Source of the DNA: Cycas panzhihuaensis | Lineage: Eukaryota > Cycadophyta | Assembly: GCA_023213395.1 (NCBI GenBank) | Contig: CM041465.1 | Location: 248,069,741 to 248,133,740 of the forward strand | Length of the DNA stretch: 64,000 nt | Reading direction: 5' to 3' | Shown: positions 14,568 to 25,571 of the stretch, in pieces | Position numbering within the stretch: the stretch's first letter is position 1 | Layout: every line of letters starts with the position of its first letter | Position numbers and translations under genes: made by a program | The notes under the pieces: model-generated | The model's database searches: none | The model's input: only the letters and a program-made list of their open reading frames with translations | Told to the model about the DNA's origin: nothing

Positions 14568-15641
14568 TGGAGGAGATTGAAAGAGGTTAATGTATCAAGG
14601 TCATTTATGTAGATTAATTAAGTGGCCTTAGGATATATTATTAACATTAGTCTCTTAGTGAAATATGTTTTATATGCATTTAAATATAATTATGGGTTCA
14701 TGTCATTAGGTAGGAAAATCCTAACCCTAATGCTCACCCTCAATAATAAAGGCAAAATCTCAAGGAGGGAATCATTATTCATTCTCACCTCCAGGCTTTC
14801 TCTAATATCTTATTTCATCTCTTTTTTATTTTCTATTGCCATTGTGTACATGTGAGTGATTTATTCCCTAGATCCATCCTTCCTTCAAGCGGTAAATACT
14901 ATTTAAGTTACACTATCCCCAATTTATATTGATCCCTCTCTTACATCCTCTAATCACCCTAACCCACTGAGTAGGGAACCCCAGAAAATTTTGGGTCATC
15001 GTAATCCAAAATATGATAATCAAAGTAATAATCTTTCATAATATTAGTATCTCCTCTATTGCCTATATCACCTCTATAGATACATCGTGAGGGCCAAATT
15101 GATTAGTAAAGTTAGTAAGGTATTGATTATAGGCCTCTTGGGACTCATCATCAATAACTATACTTAATCTAACTCCCTCTCTATCTTAACTAACTCCTAA
15201 GATCCTGCCAATATCCTTGTGAGTAATCTGGATGTCTCTAATTATCGTACTTTGAATACCCTCTCCCGAGAAATCCAACATCCTATGAAATCATACAATA
15301 TCTCATACTTCATTACTAACTAGATAGACCGATTCATTCAAAATAACCCACACCTCTATAAAATATCCCAATCCTCCTATATTAGCTTATTAATAAGCTC
15401 TTTGATGGCTAATCCCTCATTTTCTTCTCTAATGGTTACATCACACAAAAAGAGCTTTAAGAGTACCTAAAGTTTTTTTTCTTTTTTGTTTCCTTATTTT
15501 TAAAGTAATAAGTGTGATAACACAATAAAAAATATAATAATATATCATAAAATGTAATTTCATAATTAAAAATATGGTTTTCTAAAATCAGTCCTAATTC
15601 ACATAATTACATTTTTTACTCTTTTCTTACATTTTTTGCTT
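14568..15641 (-). other. No clear gene; faint minus-strand coding-like tract
   Basis: The minus strand around 14,950-15,400 reads in pieces such as DIQITHKDIGRILGV and RLSIVIDDESQEAYNQYL, with stops. This loosely recalls plant transposon-associated N-terminal domains, but I cannot assign it. The plus-strand frame at 14,622-14,855 is hydrophobic low-complexity sequence and I do not call it a gene. Confidence 0.25.
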
Positions 15642-15646
15642 TGTAT
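15642..15646 (+). repeat. Target-site duplication of element H, left copy (TGTAT)
   Basis: The same five bases follow the right LTR at 25,567-25,571. This shows that the two LTRs bound one insertion. Confidence 0.9.
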
Positions 15647-16052
15647 TGTTGGAGTTAATAGTCATCACTTCACTCCCACCTTATAACCAGGAGTGCACAC
15701 ATAATCTTCACTAATTTATGCATGTGGGTGCTCAACATGTGTAGGTAAGTTTAAGGTAAGTTAATGTTAATTTGAGTTAAGTTTACTTTGAGTTAAATTA
15801 TGATTATTTTATTGTTATTTAAATTTCAAGGATTGAGAAGTTTCCCTTCTCCCCCAAACTATATAATTTGAGGAGTGTACAACATTAGTGTCTTTAGACA
15901 CCACCTTCAATATTGGATATTTATAACTCTCTTCACAATATGGATTGAATACAACGGCTCTCATGATTATGCAACATTGATGTATTAATGTATTGAAGTT
16001 TTGATTGTCTCTTTTATGTTCTTCCATGTTCTCCTGCATTTTATTTCCTTCA
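15647..16052 (+). repeat. 5' LTR of element H
   Basis: Starts TGTTGGAGTT and ends TTCCTTCA. It is clearly similar over its whole length to 25,145-25,566. Confidence 0.92.
15860..15867 (+). promoter_or_regulatory. Probable TATA box in 5' LTR of element H
   Basis: TATATAAT lies about midway in the LTR and is kept in the 3' LTR at about 25,374. This is where an LTR promoter would be expected. Confidence 0.5.
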
Positions 16053-16054
16053 TC

Positions 16055-16066
16055 TAGTATCAGAGC
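16055..16066 (+). other. Primer-binding site of element H
   Basis: TAGTATCAGAGC differs from TGGTATCAGAGC by one base and starts two bases beyond the LTR end. Confidence 0.8.
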
Positions 16067-16399
16067 ATGTTTATGATATATTATTGAAGTTTTCTTTGAA
16101 GAAGAAGGAAGATTTATTAGCATTCTACAACAGATCTAATTACAAGCAAGAAATATTGGTTATATTCATTTTCTAAATTTTTTTTAGCAGTTTCTTATAT
16201 TTTTATCAAAGATTTGATTGTTCTTGAAGATATACTTGTGCTATAACAAAGATATTTCATAGTTTTTCAGATTTATACAAGTGCACAACTAAAAAATGAT
16301 AAATATCAAGTTTTTATCATTCTACAGAGGTTCAACAATAAGTTTTATACATTTTTATCATATATTTGACTGTTTTCAAGTATATTTCATCTTTTTATC

Positions 16400-16940
16400 C
16401 AATACTTTTTCAGATCTGCACAACATTTCAGCTGCAAGCAAACTTTATTCAAGTTTTCTCTAGAGTTGAGCCATATTTTTTTAGATCTACATAGTTTATC
16501 ATATATTTAGCATTTTTTAGACATATTTCTATCTATTTATCTAATATTTTCTCAAATCTGCGTAGGATTTTAGCTGCATGCAATGTTTATATAAGTTTTC
16601 TTTAAGATTTATTATAGTTTACTTCAGATCTGCTATATTTTTCTCCAGATCTACTAAATATCTTTAGATTTGCCATATATTTTTTAGATCTGCTTATTTT
16701 ATCAAGTATTTCACCATTTTCCGCTATATTTTGTTAAAATCTACTATATATTTTTTAGATCTGCTTACCTTATTAATTATTTCAACATTTTCTAATATAT
16801 TTATTTCAGATCTGTAATATTGGCTACATATCTGCAATATTTACTTTAAATCTATAATATTTATTTAAGTTTTCTTTTAGATATGCTTATTTCATCATAT
16901 ATTTGACCATATTTTTTAGTTATTTTTTAGATCTACAAAG
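16400..16940 (+). repeat. Degenerate AGATCTGC-type repeat cluster in the leader of H
   Basis: The motif T(T)CAGATCTGC and close variants (AGATCTAC, AAATCTGC, AGATATGC) recur about a dozen times at irregular spacing in AT-rich DNA. The leader has no reading frame here. Confidence 0.6.
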
Positions 16941-17863
16941 TTTTGGGTGCATATTCAGCCCAATAAAGCTTTCTAGAGAAGCATATACAAGAGATCTCAT
17001 CTTTTGAAGCCTATTTTCTATTACAAATCAACCACAGCTCCCTTTCCAGGTTCTTCTTATTTATTTTCAAATTTAAACATATATATATTTCTTAATTTTC
17101 TAATATATCTGCTACAACACATTTGAAATATTTCAAATTCAAACATATGTTTCTTGGTTCTTTCATATACTTGCTTTAGTATAGTTAAAAATTTTAATTT
17201 TTTGGCTCTATTGCATGACTTTGATCTACATAATAAACATACAGTTTCTCATCTCTTTGATATATCTTCTCTTGTGCATTTGAAAGTTTTTTTAGATATA
17301 AATTTATAGATCCTTTCTTATATATTTTTTGGGCAATATATTTTAAAAAGGAGGGGGAAGAAGGATATGGTTTATTTGAAGTATTCGCGTTGAAAGGCCT
17401 ATACTCATACAAATCTAGGTTGAAGTATATCTCTTTAACTATTACTCATTAGTATTTACAACTTCTGACTTGAGTTATATTCTCCAAACCTACTAGAATC
17501 CAACCTTAACTTACCATTCATTCGATTTGATTCTATAACTACATTGTTTGAAGAGCAATCTTTCTTAACATTTGTTATTATTATTATTTTTTTCTTCACT
17601 CTATAGTCAATATCAATTGATATTTGAATCTCACGTTGTGTAGATCCATGCCACTGATCAAGATTTGCTAAGTAATTTGGTAGAAAAACCTTACTCACAG
17701 CAAGAACTTTATTTTTTTCTTTGTCATATGTGTGACTTTAAGTATAGGCCCAATTGTTAAGCCATGTCTTTGAAAAGACAAGCATCTAAAGGTGAGTTTA
17801 ACAACGATAAAGAAACACCATAATAGAATAAAAACCCACATTTGGCAAAGGTTGAAGACACAT

Positions 17864-18032
<169 letters not shown>

Positions 18033-18313
18033 AAAATCCATAGGATTCCTCAAATTCTCATTGCAATAGTAGAATTTTTCCTTAAATCATTTCTGCTACA
18101 AAGACCAAAGATTTTTCAAGCCATTGCAAAAATATTGCATCTTGTATCCCTATCCAAATAGTCAAAACCTTCAACCTGAATAGTGGGAGTTAGTCCAAAT
18201 GATGGGCTAAAATAGAACTTTTTGAGTAAATGTTTCAATAAAATTGAGTATCAAAAAGCAAAATAAAGGCTCTCAATAGTGTATGCAATTACCAAGCAAA
18301 GAAAAGTTTCAAA

Positions 18314-18535
18314 TTAGGAATCTCTGATTTCCTTTGCTGTCAATATATTACCATTGGTTCCCAATCTTTGTGTCAATGTGAGAGTGTTCTTAACATACTC
18401 AATAAGAGATTCCTTATTTAGAAGGTAGAAAACCTTTACTTCACTACTGTCTGTTGCACTATCTGTGTTATATTTTGAACCCATCGCCATGTCGTTGGAC
18501 TCTATATATGATCTTTTCACCTGCAAGAACAATCT
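18314..18535 (-). pseudogene. Possible downstream exon of the COG3 piece
   Basis: Immediately downstream (minus sense) of the COG3 exon, after an acceptor-like TTCTTGCAG, a frame reads VKRSYIESNDMAMGSKYNTD and onward, through SEVKVFYLLNKES. The SSEVKVFYL part loosely resembles the COG3 stretch following its N-terminal domain. The remainder is not recognisable and could be intron read-through. The frame stops at 18,314. Confidence 0.3.
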
Positions 18536-18555
18536 ACTGCAATAATGTAACTGGC

Positions 18556-18861
18556 ACTCTCTCTAATTGTTACTTGTACAAGAGAAGAAGTATTTTTTAG
18601 AACTGAGAATACACGTGAGCGTACCATCCCCAACGCTTGTGACTGAAGTTGTCAGAACTTAATAACGTAAACACCAAAATCTGCATACTGTGGGTTATTC
18701 CCAACATATGAGATACATTCATCAAGCTGCTTCAACAAAGGCAGAAAGTGTGTGCTTCCAATGCTAATACTTGGAAAATAAAACTGAGTGGCAATATTCT
18801 CCAATTCATCGAAATAGTTAATCTTATTCTGTAGTGCTTTTGTAAATTTAACTAATCTTCC
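18556..18861 (-). pseudogene. COG3: COG3 (conserved oligomeric Golgi complex subunit 3) exon fragment
   Basis: COG3 is a subunit of the COG tethering complex, which acts in retrograde vesicle traffic at the Golgi. About 100 codons on the minus strand match the conserved N-terminal Sec34-type region. They read RLVKFTKALQNK, then NYFDELENIATQFY, FLPLLKQLDECISYV, NNPQYADFGVYVIKF and QLQSQALGMVRSRV. An in-frame TGA at 18,652-18,654 stands where the family has Arg (KFRQLQSRALGM), and the next Arg is Gln. Both changes fit CGA deamination. The family protein is roughly 750-800 residues, so this is one exon-sized piece. It lies antisense inside element H and is a pseudogene fragment, not a working gene. 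Confidence 0.85.
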
Positions 18862-19010
18862 ACATTTTTAGAGCTTCCTCAAAATAGTTATCTTGGTTCA
18901 TGTCAATAGTTGGAATAGCATCTCCATCGATAAAAATTATAGCACCTCCAGCACCTGAGACCAGAACCTCATCTCCTGTCTCTAGACAAACCTTAGTACA
19001 AAATAATCGG
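18862..19010 (-). pseudogene. Unidentified coding-like piece next to the COG3 exon
   Basis: Upstream (minus sense) of the COG3 piece, an open stretch of about 40 codons reads GDEVLVSGAGGAIIFIDGDA and continues IPTIDMNQDNYFEEALKMW. It is in a different frame from the COG3 exon and does not match the COG3 N-terminus as I know it. It may be part of the captured DNA or of another gene. Confidence 0.35.
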
Positions 19011-20025
19011 TGGCACAAAATAACCAACCTTACTAAGGTTTGCTAGGTTGGCGCCCTGCCTAGACGTTAATAGCATAAACCATCAACATTAGACCCAAAA
19101 ATACATTGATTGATGAAGACGGTAGGACCAAGATAACACTCACGCGGAACGGTCATTCTTCATTGGCACGGGGAAGGAAATAATATTCTAGAATTTAATA
19201 CAGACCTACCGCTTGTCTTTGCATTTATTTTCAATGCCACATTTGTTAAATATTGGTCATTCACCCTCTTTGTATGTGAAATGCATTGATTCACTATTCC
19301 CCAATCAAACAAAATTTTCTTCTTCCACAACCCATACAAATCACTTGTTAATGATTATCAGTGTTGTAGATATTATAGGTATTCAAAACGCAACTTCCAA
19401 AGACAACAAAGAATTGACGATATTGCCACCTATCTTCGCATTTAGATCTAGGTATCAAATTTGGATTTCTCCCCCTGTATATCAACATTTCACTGCACAA
19501 GGCTAAATTACAAGCCGATTACGAAGGTCACACTAGCTAATACAAGAAACCGTCAGTGTGTGACTAACTAGATTCGAAGGATTTGTTAAGAGAAGAGCAC
19601 GAAATGTTAAACCCCATTTTTCATTTCATTGAATGCCTTTGCAAGAGTAGAGTTGGTAACATTAAAGTTGTTAGTACTAAGACAGCTACATCTGGTGGAG
19701 TTGCCATTGCATATGTGCATCGGCGCATTGCAGAGCCCGACGATGAACGACATGACAGGCTGTGTGACCTGCACAGTGCTGCATGGTGGCAGCCTCAACA
19801 GCGCCACTTTGTATTAAAATTTTTATTTTTATTCTTTATTTTTATATTTTTTTATAAGGTGTTAAAAAAATTAAATTATTTTGTATAAAATTTTAATTCC
19901 AGTATTTTAAAAGTCTTAGCCCCATCACGATCATTAGCCCCCTTTGCACCTCAGCCCCCGATCACAAGACATCTTCATGTGACCGTTAGTTAGGGGTCAA
20001 CATAAAAAATTATAAAGTTTTCTTT

Positions 20026-20028
<3 letters not shown>
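19011..20028. other. Less AT-rich unassigned segment within H
   Basis: Around 19,010-19,170 and 19,640-19,810 the sequence is visibly richer in G+C than its surroundings, and overlapping frames occur on both strands at 19,583-19,888. I recognise no protein or RNA. It may be further non-element DNA carried with the COG3 piece. Confidence 0.35.

Positions 20029-20099
<71 letters not shown>
20029..20099. repeat. (TA)n microsatellite, about 70 bp
   Basis: Alternating AT tract within element H, upstream of the K insertion. Confidence 0.95.
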
Positions 20100-20102
<3 letters not shown>

Positions 20103-20221
20103 ACATAGGGTAACTAGAATTGTTTTACCGTAACTTTTTACTAGGTCATTTATTTTTGACGAAACTAGTTTCATTACATCAAGAATTTTCTGTAGATTGA
20201 TTTTGACTAATCATATGCCCA

Positions 20222-20226
20222 ATTTA
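20222..20226 (+). repeat. Target-site duplication of element K, left copy (ATTTA)
   Basis: The same bases occur at 23,266-23,270, directly after the right LTR. Confidence 0.9.
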
Positions 20227-20446
20227 TGTTAGAATATTAATGTACATTTGATTTATCCCACATGCAAGTGGGTCCTACTCTTCCATCATGACTTATATTA
20301 TAAGTACAAAATTTTGTGTATCATATAGTAATGTTGTTGTAATGATTTCTGTTAATATAATGGAGGTGCCTTAAGGGTACCATTTGATCATGTGGAGATG
20401 TTCTATTCTGTTTGTTAATATCTTATTGTAGGTCTATTTTCCAACA
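20227..20446 (+). repeat. 5' LTR of element K
   Basis: Starts TGTTAGAATATT and ends TTTTCCAACA. Nearly identical to 23,046-23,265, same length. Confidence 0.95.
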
Positions 20447-20463
20447 TGGTATCACAACACCCG
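20447..20463 (+). other. Primer-binding site of element K
   Basis: TGGTATCACAACACCCG follows the LTR with no gap. The first eight bases match the initiator-Met-type site and the rest diverges. Confidence 0.7.
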
Positions 20464-21987
20464 AGTTGAGAGGTGTTTTTGTTTGGTATTAGAGCAATTA
20501 TTTGGGAGGTGCCATAACATTGAAATTTTTGAAAAGTAATGGCCAAATTGAAATGAAATAGTTTGTTCTATAAAATTTGAGTGGTCGCACTACAAATTTT
20601 TGGGTGAAAGTGCAAAAATTGCAACAAAATTAATTTCGGCCTGCATTTTTTCTGTCGCCATATTTTTAGGATAGATCTGTAACCTCAACTTCAAAGAGCC
20701 ATAACTTTAGCTACAGGTATCCAAATGACCTTAATTTTTTTTTTATTATGTGCGTTTTTAAATTATCTTTCTAATGGAAGTGTTTTAGGTTCATCGGAGT
20801 TTATAATAAAAAGTTATTATCAATTTATTAGAAGGTACTATTACAGCCCCTAGTAACCCTAATTGTGAAATTCTTAAAAGGAGCATAAATTTTAATCTAG
20901 ATGTCATAATTCAATTTCGTCTGAACCATTGGAATCATATTTCAAAGGCCATCATTTTCATCCATATTTTATGTATTTTTGAGCTATATATTTTTTTAGA
21001 AATAAAGTTTTTAGAAATTTAAGGGTTTTATATTGATATGGTGACATGAATGAGGCAATGATAATCAGGTGATATAAATGTTTTATACTCTTAATTGGTG
21101 ACAAAGTAGTGACATTTGGCATTGGCATAGTGCTATCTTGCATGTGACTTACATAAGTTGGGTGATTTTGCAATATAAGGTATTGCGTATGTTGTGCATG
21201 GGAGAGTATTATTGCAATGTAAGATGATATTAAGTTATGTTGATGTGAATGTATTTGGCACTCTATTGGTGATTTGAAGTGCATGATGGTGATTATTTAA
21301 TGGAAAATTAAGTGCCTTCTTACATGTGTTCATATGAGAGAGCTATTGTGATGATGACATAGTATGGTGATGAAGCGACAGTGCATGTATTTGCATGAAT
21401 GAGTTGGGTGGCATATGGTGATTTAGTGCTCCTTGGAATGTGATTTATGTAAATGGAATTTATGGGCATGATAAGACTAATTTGAGGGCAAGAAAGATAG
21501 TGATATGAGGTGATGAGATGCTTGTTGCATGTGAGGTTAATATGATAAGATTGGGTAATTATTGGGTATGTTTTGAGGATGAGATTAGGGATGTTCGATG
21601 ATGTGTTCTAGTTGATTAAATGGGTAAATAAGGATGAGTTTCTTACTAAAGATACTTGAGTTGCAAGGAAGCAAAATTATTAAAGAGTGTAATGGCATGA
21701 GTTGTATGTTTTGGATAATCAAGTGAAGTGTGTGTCTTGGTAGCGACATATGACATGTATAATCATTGTGAGATTTATGAGGCATTGATTTGGTGAAGTG
21801 AGTGTTTGGATTCTACATGAATGGTTGGTGATATGTAAAAGGCAATGATGTGAGGATAAAGTCAATGATGTGAAAGATATGAGATATGAGAGAATTTGGT
21901 GAGTATGATTAATGAACAAGTTACTAATGTTAGGTGAGTTTGTTGATTGAAAAATGGACACATTGTTTAGAGATGACATTTATAATC

Positions 21988-23022
21988 ATGGAAGAGAATG
22001 GTGTGGTTATGTATGTTCCTAAAACAAATGAATATTACTTGAAAGATTCATTTCTTCTAATTCCTAAGTGCAATGGTGAAGACTACTACTTTTAGATAAT
22101 TAAAATGAGATGTCTATTCATAAGTAGAGGTTTATGGAAGATTGTTACTAATGAATATGATATCCCTAATGATGAAGAAGAAAAGGAAATGCTTGAGAAG
22201 AAAAATAGAAAAACATTCATTATGATTCGTGATGCATTCAATGAGGTTGATCTTCCTTATAAATTCCATTTTGTCATTCCTATGATTCTACATGCAAGTA
22301 ATGCTAAAGAAGCTTGGAATTTTCTAAGGGAAGTATTTAAACAAACTCCTGAAGAAACACAATGAATGATTAAAAAAGCAATTAAGGCTAGTTATGGTAC
22401 AGGTACAACGAATGAAGAAAGTATCATCAACACCAATGAAACTGTATGTCAAGAAGAAGAATGTTTGAGTACTAACGAAACTTCTACTGTTGAATGTATT
22501 GATGAGATTACAGATGAAGACATTGAAAGTGATGAATTGATTTCAAGAGAAATTGAATCTAATGATCCTATAAAGGATGAGTCTTATATTGATGATGTTC
22601 CTTCTTTAAGCATTGATTCAAGTTCAAAGAGTATGCTAGTTGATCAAGATTCTGCTCCAAAGATTGGAGAAGTCACTGTTGTACATGATGATCAAGAGTT
22701 TATATAGGATAATTATGATACAGAAGTTGCAATTGAAGATGGTTACTTACAGGATCTTCATCAGACTAGACCAGGCACAATAAAGAATCAGGATTTATAC
22801 TTACTAAAGCAGTTACATCAATGTCATCACTACAGAATTGAAGATGAAAATCAAGCTGAAGATATAATCTTACAAAGGCATCAATACAGAATTGAAGATA
22901 AAAATCAAGATAAAGACATCATTCTACAGTAAAGACATCACTACAAGATTGAAGATAAGAATCAGGTTGAAGACATCATTCTCAAAACATTTCCAAGGAC
23001 AAAGCATTGTAAATACAAATGA
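21988..23022 (+). pseudogene. gag-like frame of element K with C-terminal tandem peptide repeats
   Basis: From ATG 21,988 to TGA 23,020-23,022, 345 codons stay in one frame with no frameshift. Four in-frame stops interrupt it: TAG 22,093, TGA 22,363, TAG 22,705 and TAA 22,930. All are single-transition changes from TGG, CGA or CAG/CAA codons. The N-terminal part resembles the copia gag (UBN2-type) fold, with LWKIVTNEYDIP and NAKEAWNFLREVF. An acidic Glu/Ser/Asp-rich stretch follows. The end has three tandem repeats of 18-19 residues (HHYRIEDENQAEDIILQ type, 22,825-22,989). There is no zinc knuckle. It probably encoded a structural protein; the repeat's role is unknown. Confidence 0.75.
22825..22989 (+). 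repeat. Three tandem 54-57-bp coding repeats
   Basis: Each unit encodes H-x-Y-(R/K)-IED-x-NQ-x2-DIIL. Units start near 22,825, 22,879 and 22,936. Confidence 0.85.
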
Positions 23023-23045
23023 CCCAAATGTATATTAACAGGGAG

Positions 23046-23265
23046 TGTTAGAATATTAATGTACATTTGATTTATCCCACATGCAAGTGGATCCTACTCT
23101 TCCATCATGACTTATATTATAAATACAAAATTTTATGTATCATATAGTAATGTTGTTGTAATGATTTCTGTTAATACAATGGAGGTACCTTAAGGGTACC
23201 ATTTGATCCTATGGAGTTGTTCTATTCTGTTTGTCAATATCTTATTGTAGGTCTATTTTCCAACA
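23046..23265 (+). repeat. 3' LTR of element K
   Basis: A 220-bp copy of 20,227-20,446, preceded by a short purine run (ACAGGGAG) and followed by the ATTTA duplication. Confidence 0.95.
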
Positions 23266-23270
23266 ATTTA

Positions 23271-24399
23271 GAGCTGATTTGACCCTGTTTCAATCAGTTT
23301 AAAATCGATCATTCAATTTTGAAGTCATTTTTAACCTTTTTATAAAATCATTTTTCTAATAGATTGTATCTTTTCACCAGAAGACTATTTTCCACCCGAA
23401 TATATTCTATAGTCGACTATTATCAACAAACTTCATTATCATTTATTTATTTTATTTTTTAAGATTTATTTTAATCATTATTTTAATCATTGAAAGTGAC
23501 AATTTAGTGTTTTTAACACTTTTTAAACTTTTTACCATAAAAGTACTTATCGTTAATTTCAATATAACTTTTCTGTTTTGTATCAGAATTCAGTTCTATT
23601 AGTTTCATTAGAAACCTGACTCACTCCCCTTCGAACTGTCATTATTTTTTATAAGTTTTGAAGTGTTTTTGTTGGTTTTCAAAAGTATCAAAGATGAGGT
23701 ACTTAATTACCTCCAACCTGCCATACTGACACACTTTTCATATATTATTTCTCAAAATTTTTCAACCGAAAATCTATTAAGCAGCTCTCTAAGATATATT
23801 TGATCATTTTACATCATTCTATAAATTAGCATTTTATAAGATTTTGAGCTCCCTGCTCTTGTTAGGCCTAAAAAAGAGGCTTATACCTTTGGTTCTTCAA
23901 AATTTGACTTATAGGAACCCGTTTTCAAAACGGTTAGTTCTATTGGATAGACACTTCATTAATCTCCATATTGATGTAATTTCACCTCATTCTAATATTA
24001 TTTAATACAACTTTAAAGCTGGTAAACTTGAGCTTATCTTCTAAACCTTCTTTTTAAGAAGTTCTTTATTGTATTTCTCATTGATCACTTATACTATATA
24101 TTTAAATCTCTCATTTGACTTTTATATAAGTTATTTTTAAGCTAATTTATAATAGAAAGTGATCTCAAACAAGTGACAAGACAAGTGGACCTACAACTAA
24201 AACAGGTACAATTTATTTTATTTAAAAGTTTCTTCATATTTTTTGATATTTCAAAGTGAAAATACTCATATTTATTTTAGTTTCAGCATCATATATTATT
24301 ATCAAGATAAAGGATTTATTGCATTGAAATGTTGTATTTATTGACCTTATTGATTTGGTAAAAGCATACCTTTTATGTACTAAACTTTTACTTGATAAA
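23271..24399. other. Gene-free interior of element H
   Basis: AT-rich leader-like DNA between the K insertion and the gag of H. I see no reading frame or RNA gene. Confidence 0.5.
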
Positions 24400-25061
24400 A
24401 TGACACAATTTCCTATATTCAATGGGCATTATTTTTCATAATGGTATAGGACTATGCAAAATTATTTTATTATGCATGATCTTTAGAAATATTTATAGGA
24501 TGACTATGATCTTAGTAAGAAAATTTTAGAAAGGATAATGAAGTCTTAGGGATATTATTTTGTACTATTGATGATAATGTATTTTCTAAAGTGTGTAAAT
24601 TAATAACTTCTAAATCCGTATGGGATATTTTGATTTCTACTTATGGGGGAGATATCCTCAATGTATTTGATGTTGATTTTGTTGAGTATCTGAGACATGT
24701 ACTAGAATAGATTCATTATATTGACAAGACCAAAGAAGATTCAAATCAAATGTATGATCATCTTGTTACATAAGAGCCTGATCCTCCATTTGAGAGGGAA
24801 AATGAATCTTATGTTATGATAGAGGAGAATTATGATGATTTGACAGTTGTTCATAGCATAAAGACTGCAAAAGATAAAGTTCAAATTCTAGAAGTTAAAG
24901 TCAAAGTGGCAGCTACTCATCTTTGTACAAATCAAGCTTTATTTACTTACAATTTTTTTGCAGCTACATTCACTTATAGATTTTTTGCACCACTTCATGA
25001 TAGAATGACACATGTTGCTAGAAGATTGAAGCAAGTTGATAAAGATCAAGCTAAGAGATAG
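24400..25061 (+). pseudogene. gag remnant of element H
   Basis: Starts at ATG 24,400 with TQFPIFNGHYFS, a stop, then WYRTMQNYFIMHDL. This is the usual start of the copia gag retroelement domain (FNGxNYxxW). VWDILISTYGGD at about 24,615-24,650 fits the following gag helix. After frameshifts, a last frame (24,816-25,061) is open for 81 codons and contains DDLTVVHSIKTAKDK. There is no zinc knuckle, and pol is absent. The polypurine tract and 3' LTR follow directly. Confidence 0.6.
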
Positions 25062-25144
25062 AATTTTAAAGTTTTTTTTTAGTACAAATTTCATAAATTC
25101 AAAGAGAAGATACAAGTGTTTGTGATGACCATTAAGGGGGAGAA

Positions 25145-25566
25145 TGTTAAAGTTAACAGTCATCACTCCACTCCCAACTTCCAATCAGGAGTGCACACCT
25201 AATCTTCACTAATTTATACATGTGAGTGCTCAACATGTATAGGTAAGTTTAAGGTAAGTTAATGTTAATTTGAGTTAAATTTACTTTGAGTTAAGTTTAC
25301 TTTGAGTTAAGTTATGATTATTTTATTATTATTTAAATTTCAGGGGTTGAGGAGTTTTACTTCTCCCCCAAACTATATAATTTGATAAGTGTACAACACT
25401 GGTGTCTTTAGACACTACCTTAAATATTGGATATTTATAACTCTCTTCATAATATAGATTAAATACAATGGCTCTCATAATTGTGCAACATTGATGTATT
25501 GATGTATTAAAGTTTTGATTATCTCTTTTATGTTCTGCCTTGTTCTCCTGCATTTTATTTCCTTCA
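25145..25566 (+). repeat. 3' LTR of element H
   Basis: A copy of 15,647-16,052. It is 16 bp longer because of a local tandem duplication of the TTTACTTTGAGTTAAG unit near 25,285. Followed by TGTAT. Confidence 0.92.
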
Positions 25567-25571
25567 TGTAT
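25567..25571 (+). repeat. Target-site duplication of element H, right copy (TGTAT)
   Basis: Identical to 15,642-15,646. Confidence 0.9.

Larger units (their letters stand above)
20227..23265 (+). mobile_element. Element K: non-autonomous LTR retroelement nested in H
   Basis: The 3,039-bp element has two 220-bp LTRs, a perfect ATTTA target duplication and a primer site directly after the 5' LTR. A leader of about 1.5 kb is followed by one gag-like frame. No protease, integrase, RT or RNase H coding is present. It sits inside H, so it inserted after H. The two LTRs differ at only a small number of positions, which makes it one of the younger insertions here. Confidence 0.92.

Noticed and set aside
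16400-16940. CRISPR-like or centromeric repeat array
   Set aside because: The cores are degenerate, the spacing is irregular, the genome is a plant's, and the array lies in a retroelement leader.
19583-19888. 101-codon plus-strand frame and its 66-codon opposite frame
   Set aside because: Neither shows domain features. The openness of both strands follows the local base composition, so I list the segment only as unassigned.
20958-21979. Minus-strand frames of 66-108 codons in the leader of K
   Set aside because: They arise because the plus strand is G/T-rich and poor in codons that read as stops on the other strand. No motifs, and the region is a retroelement leader.
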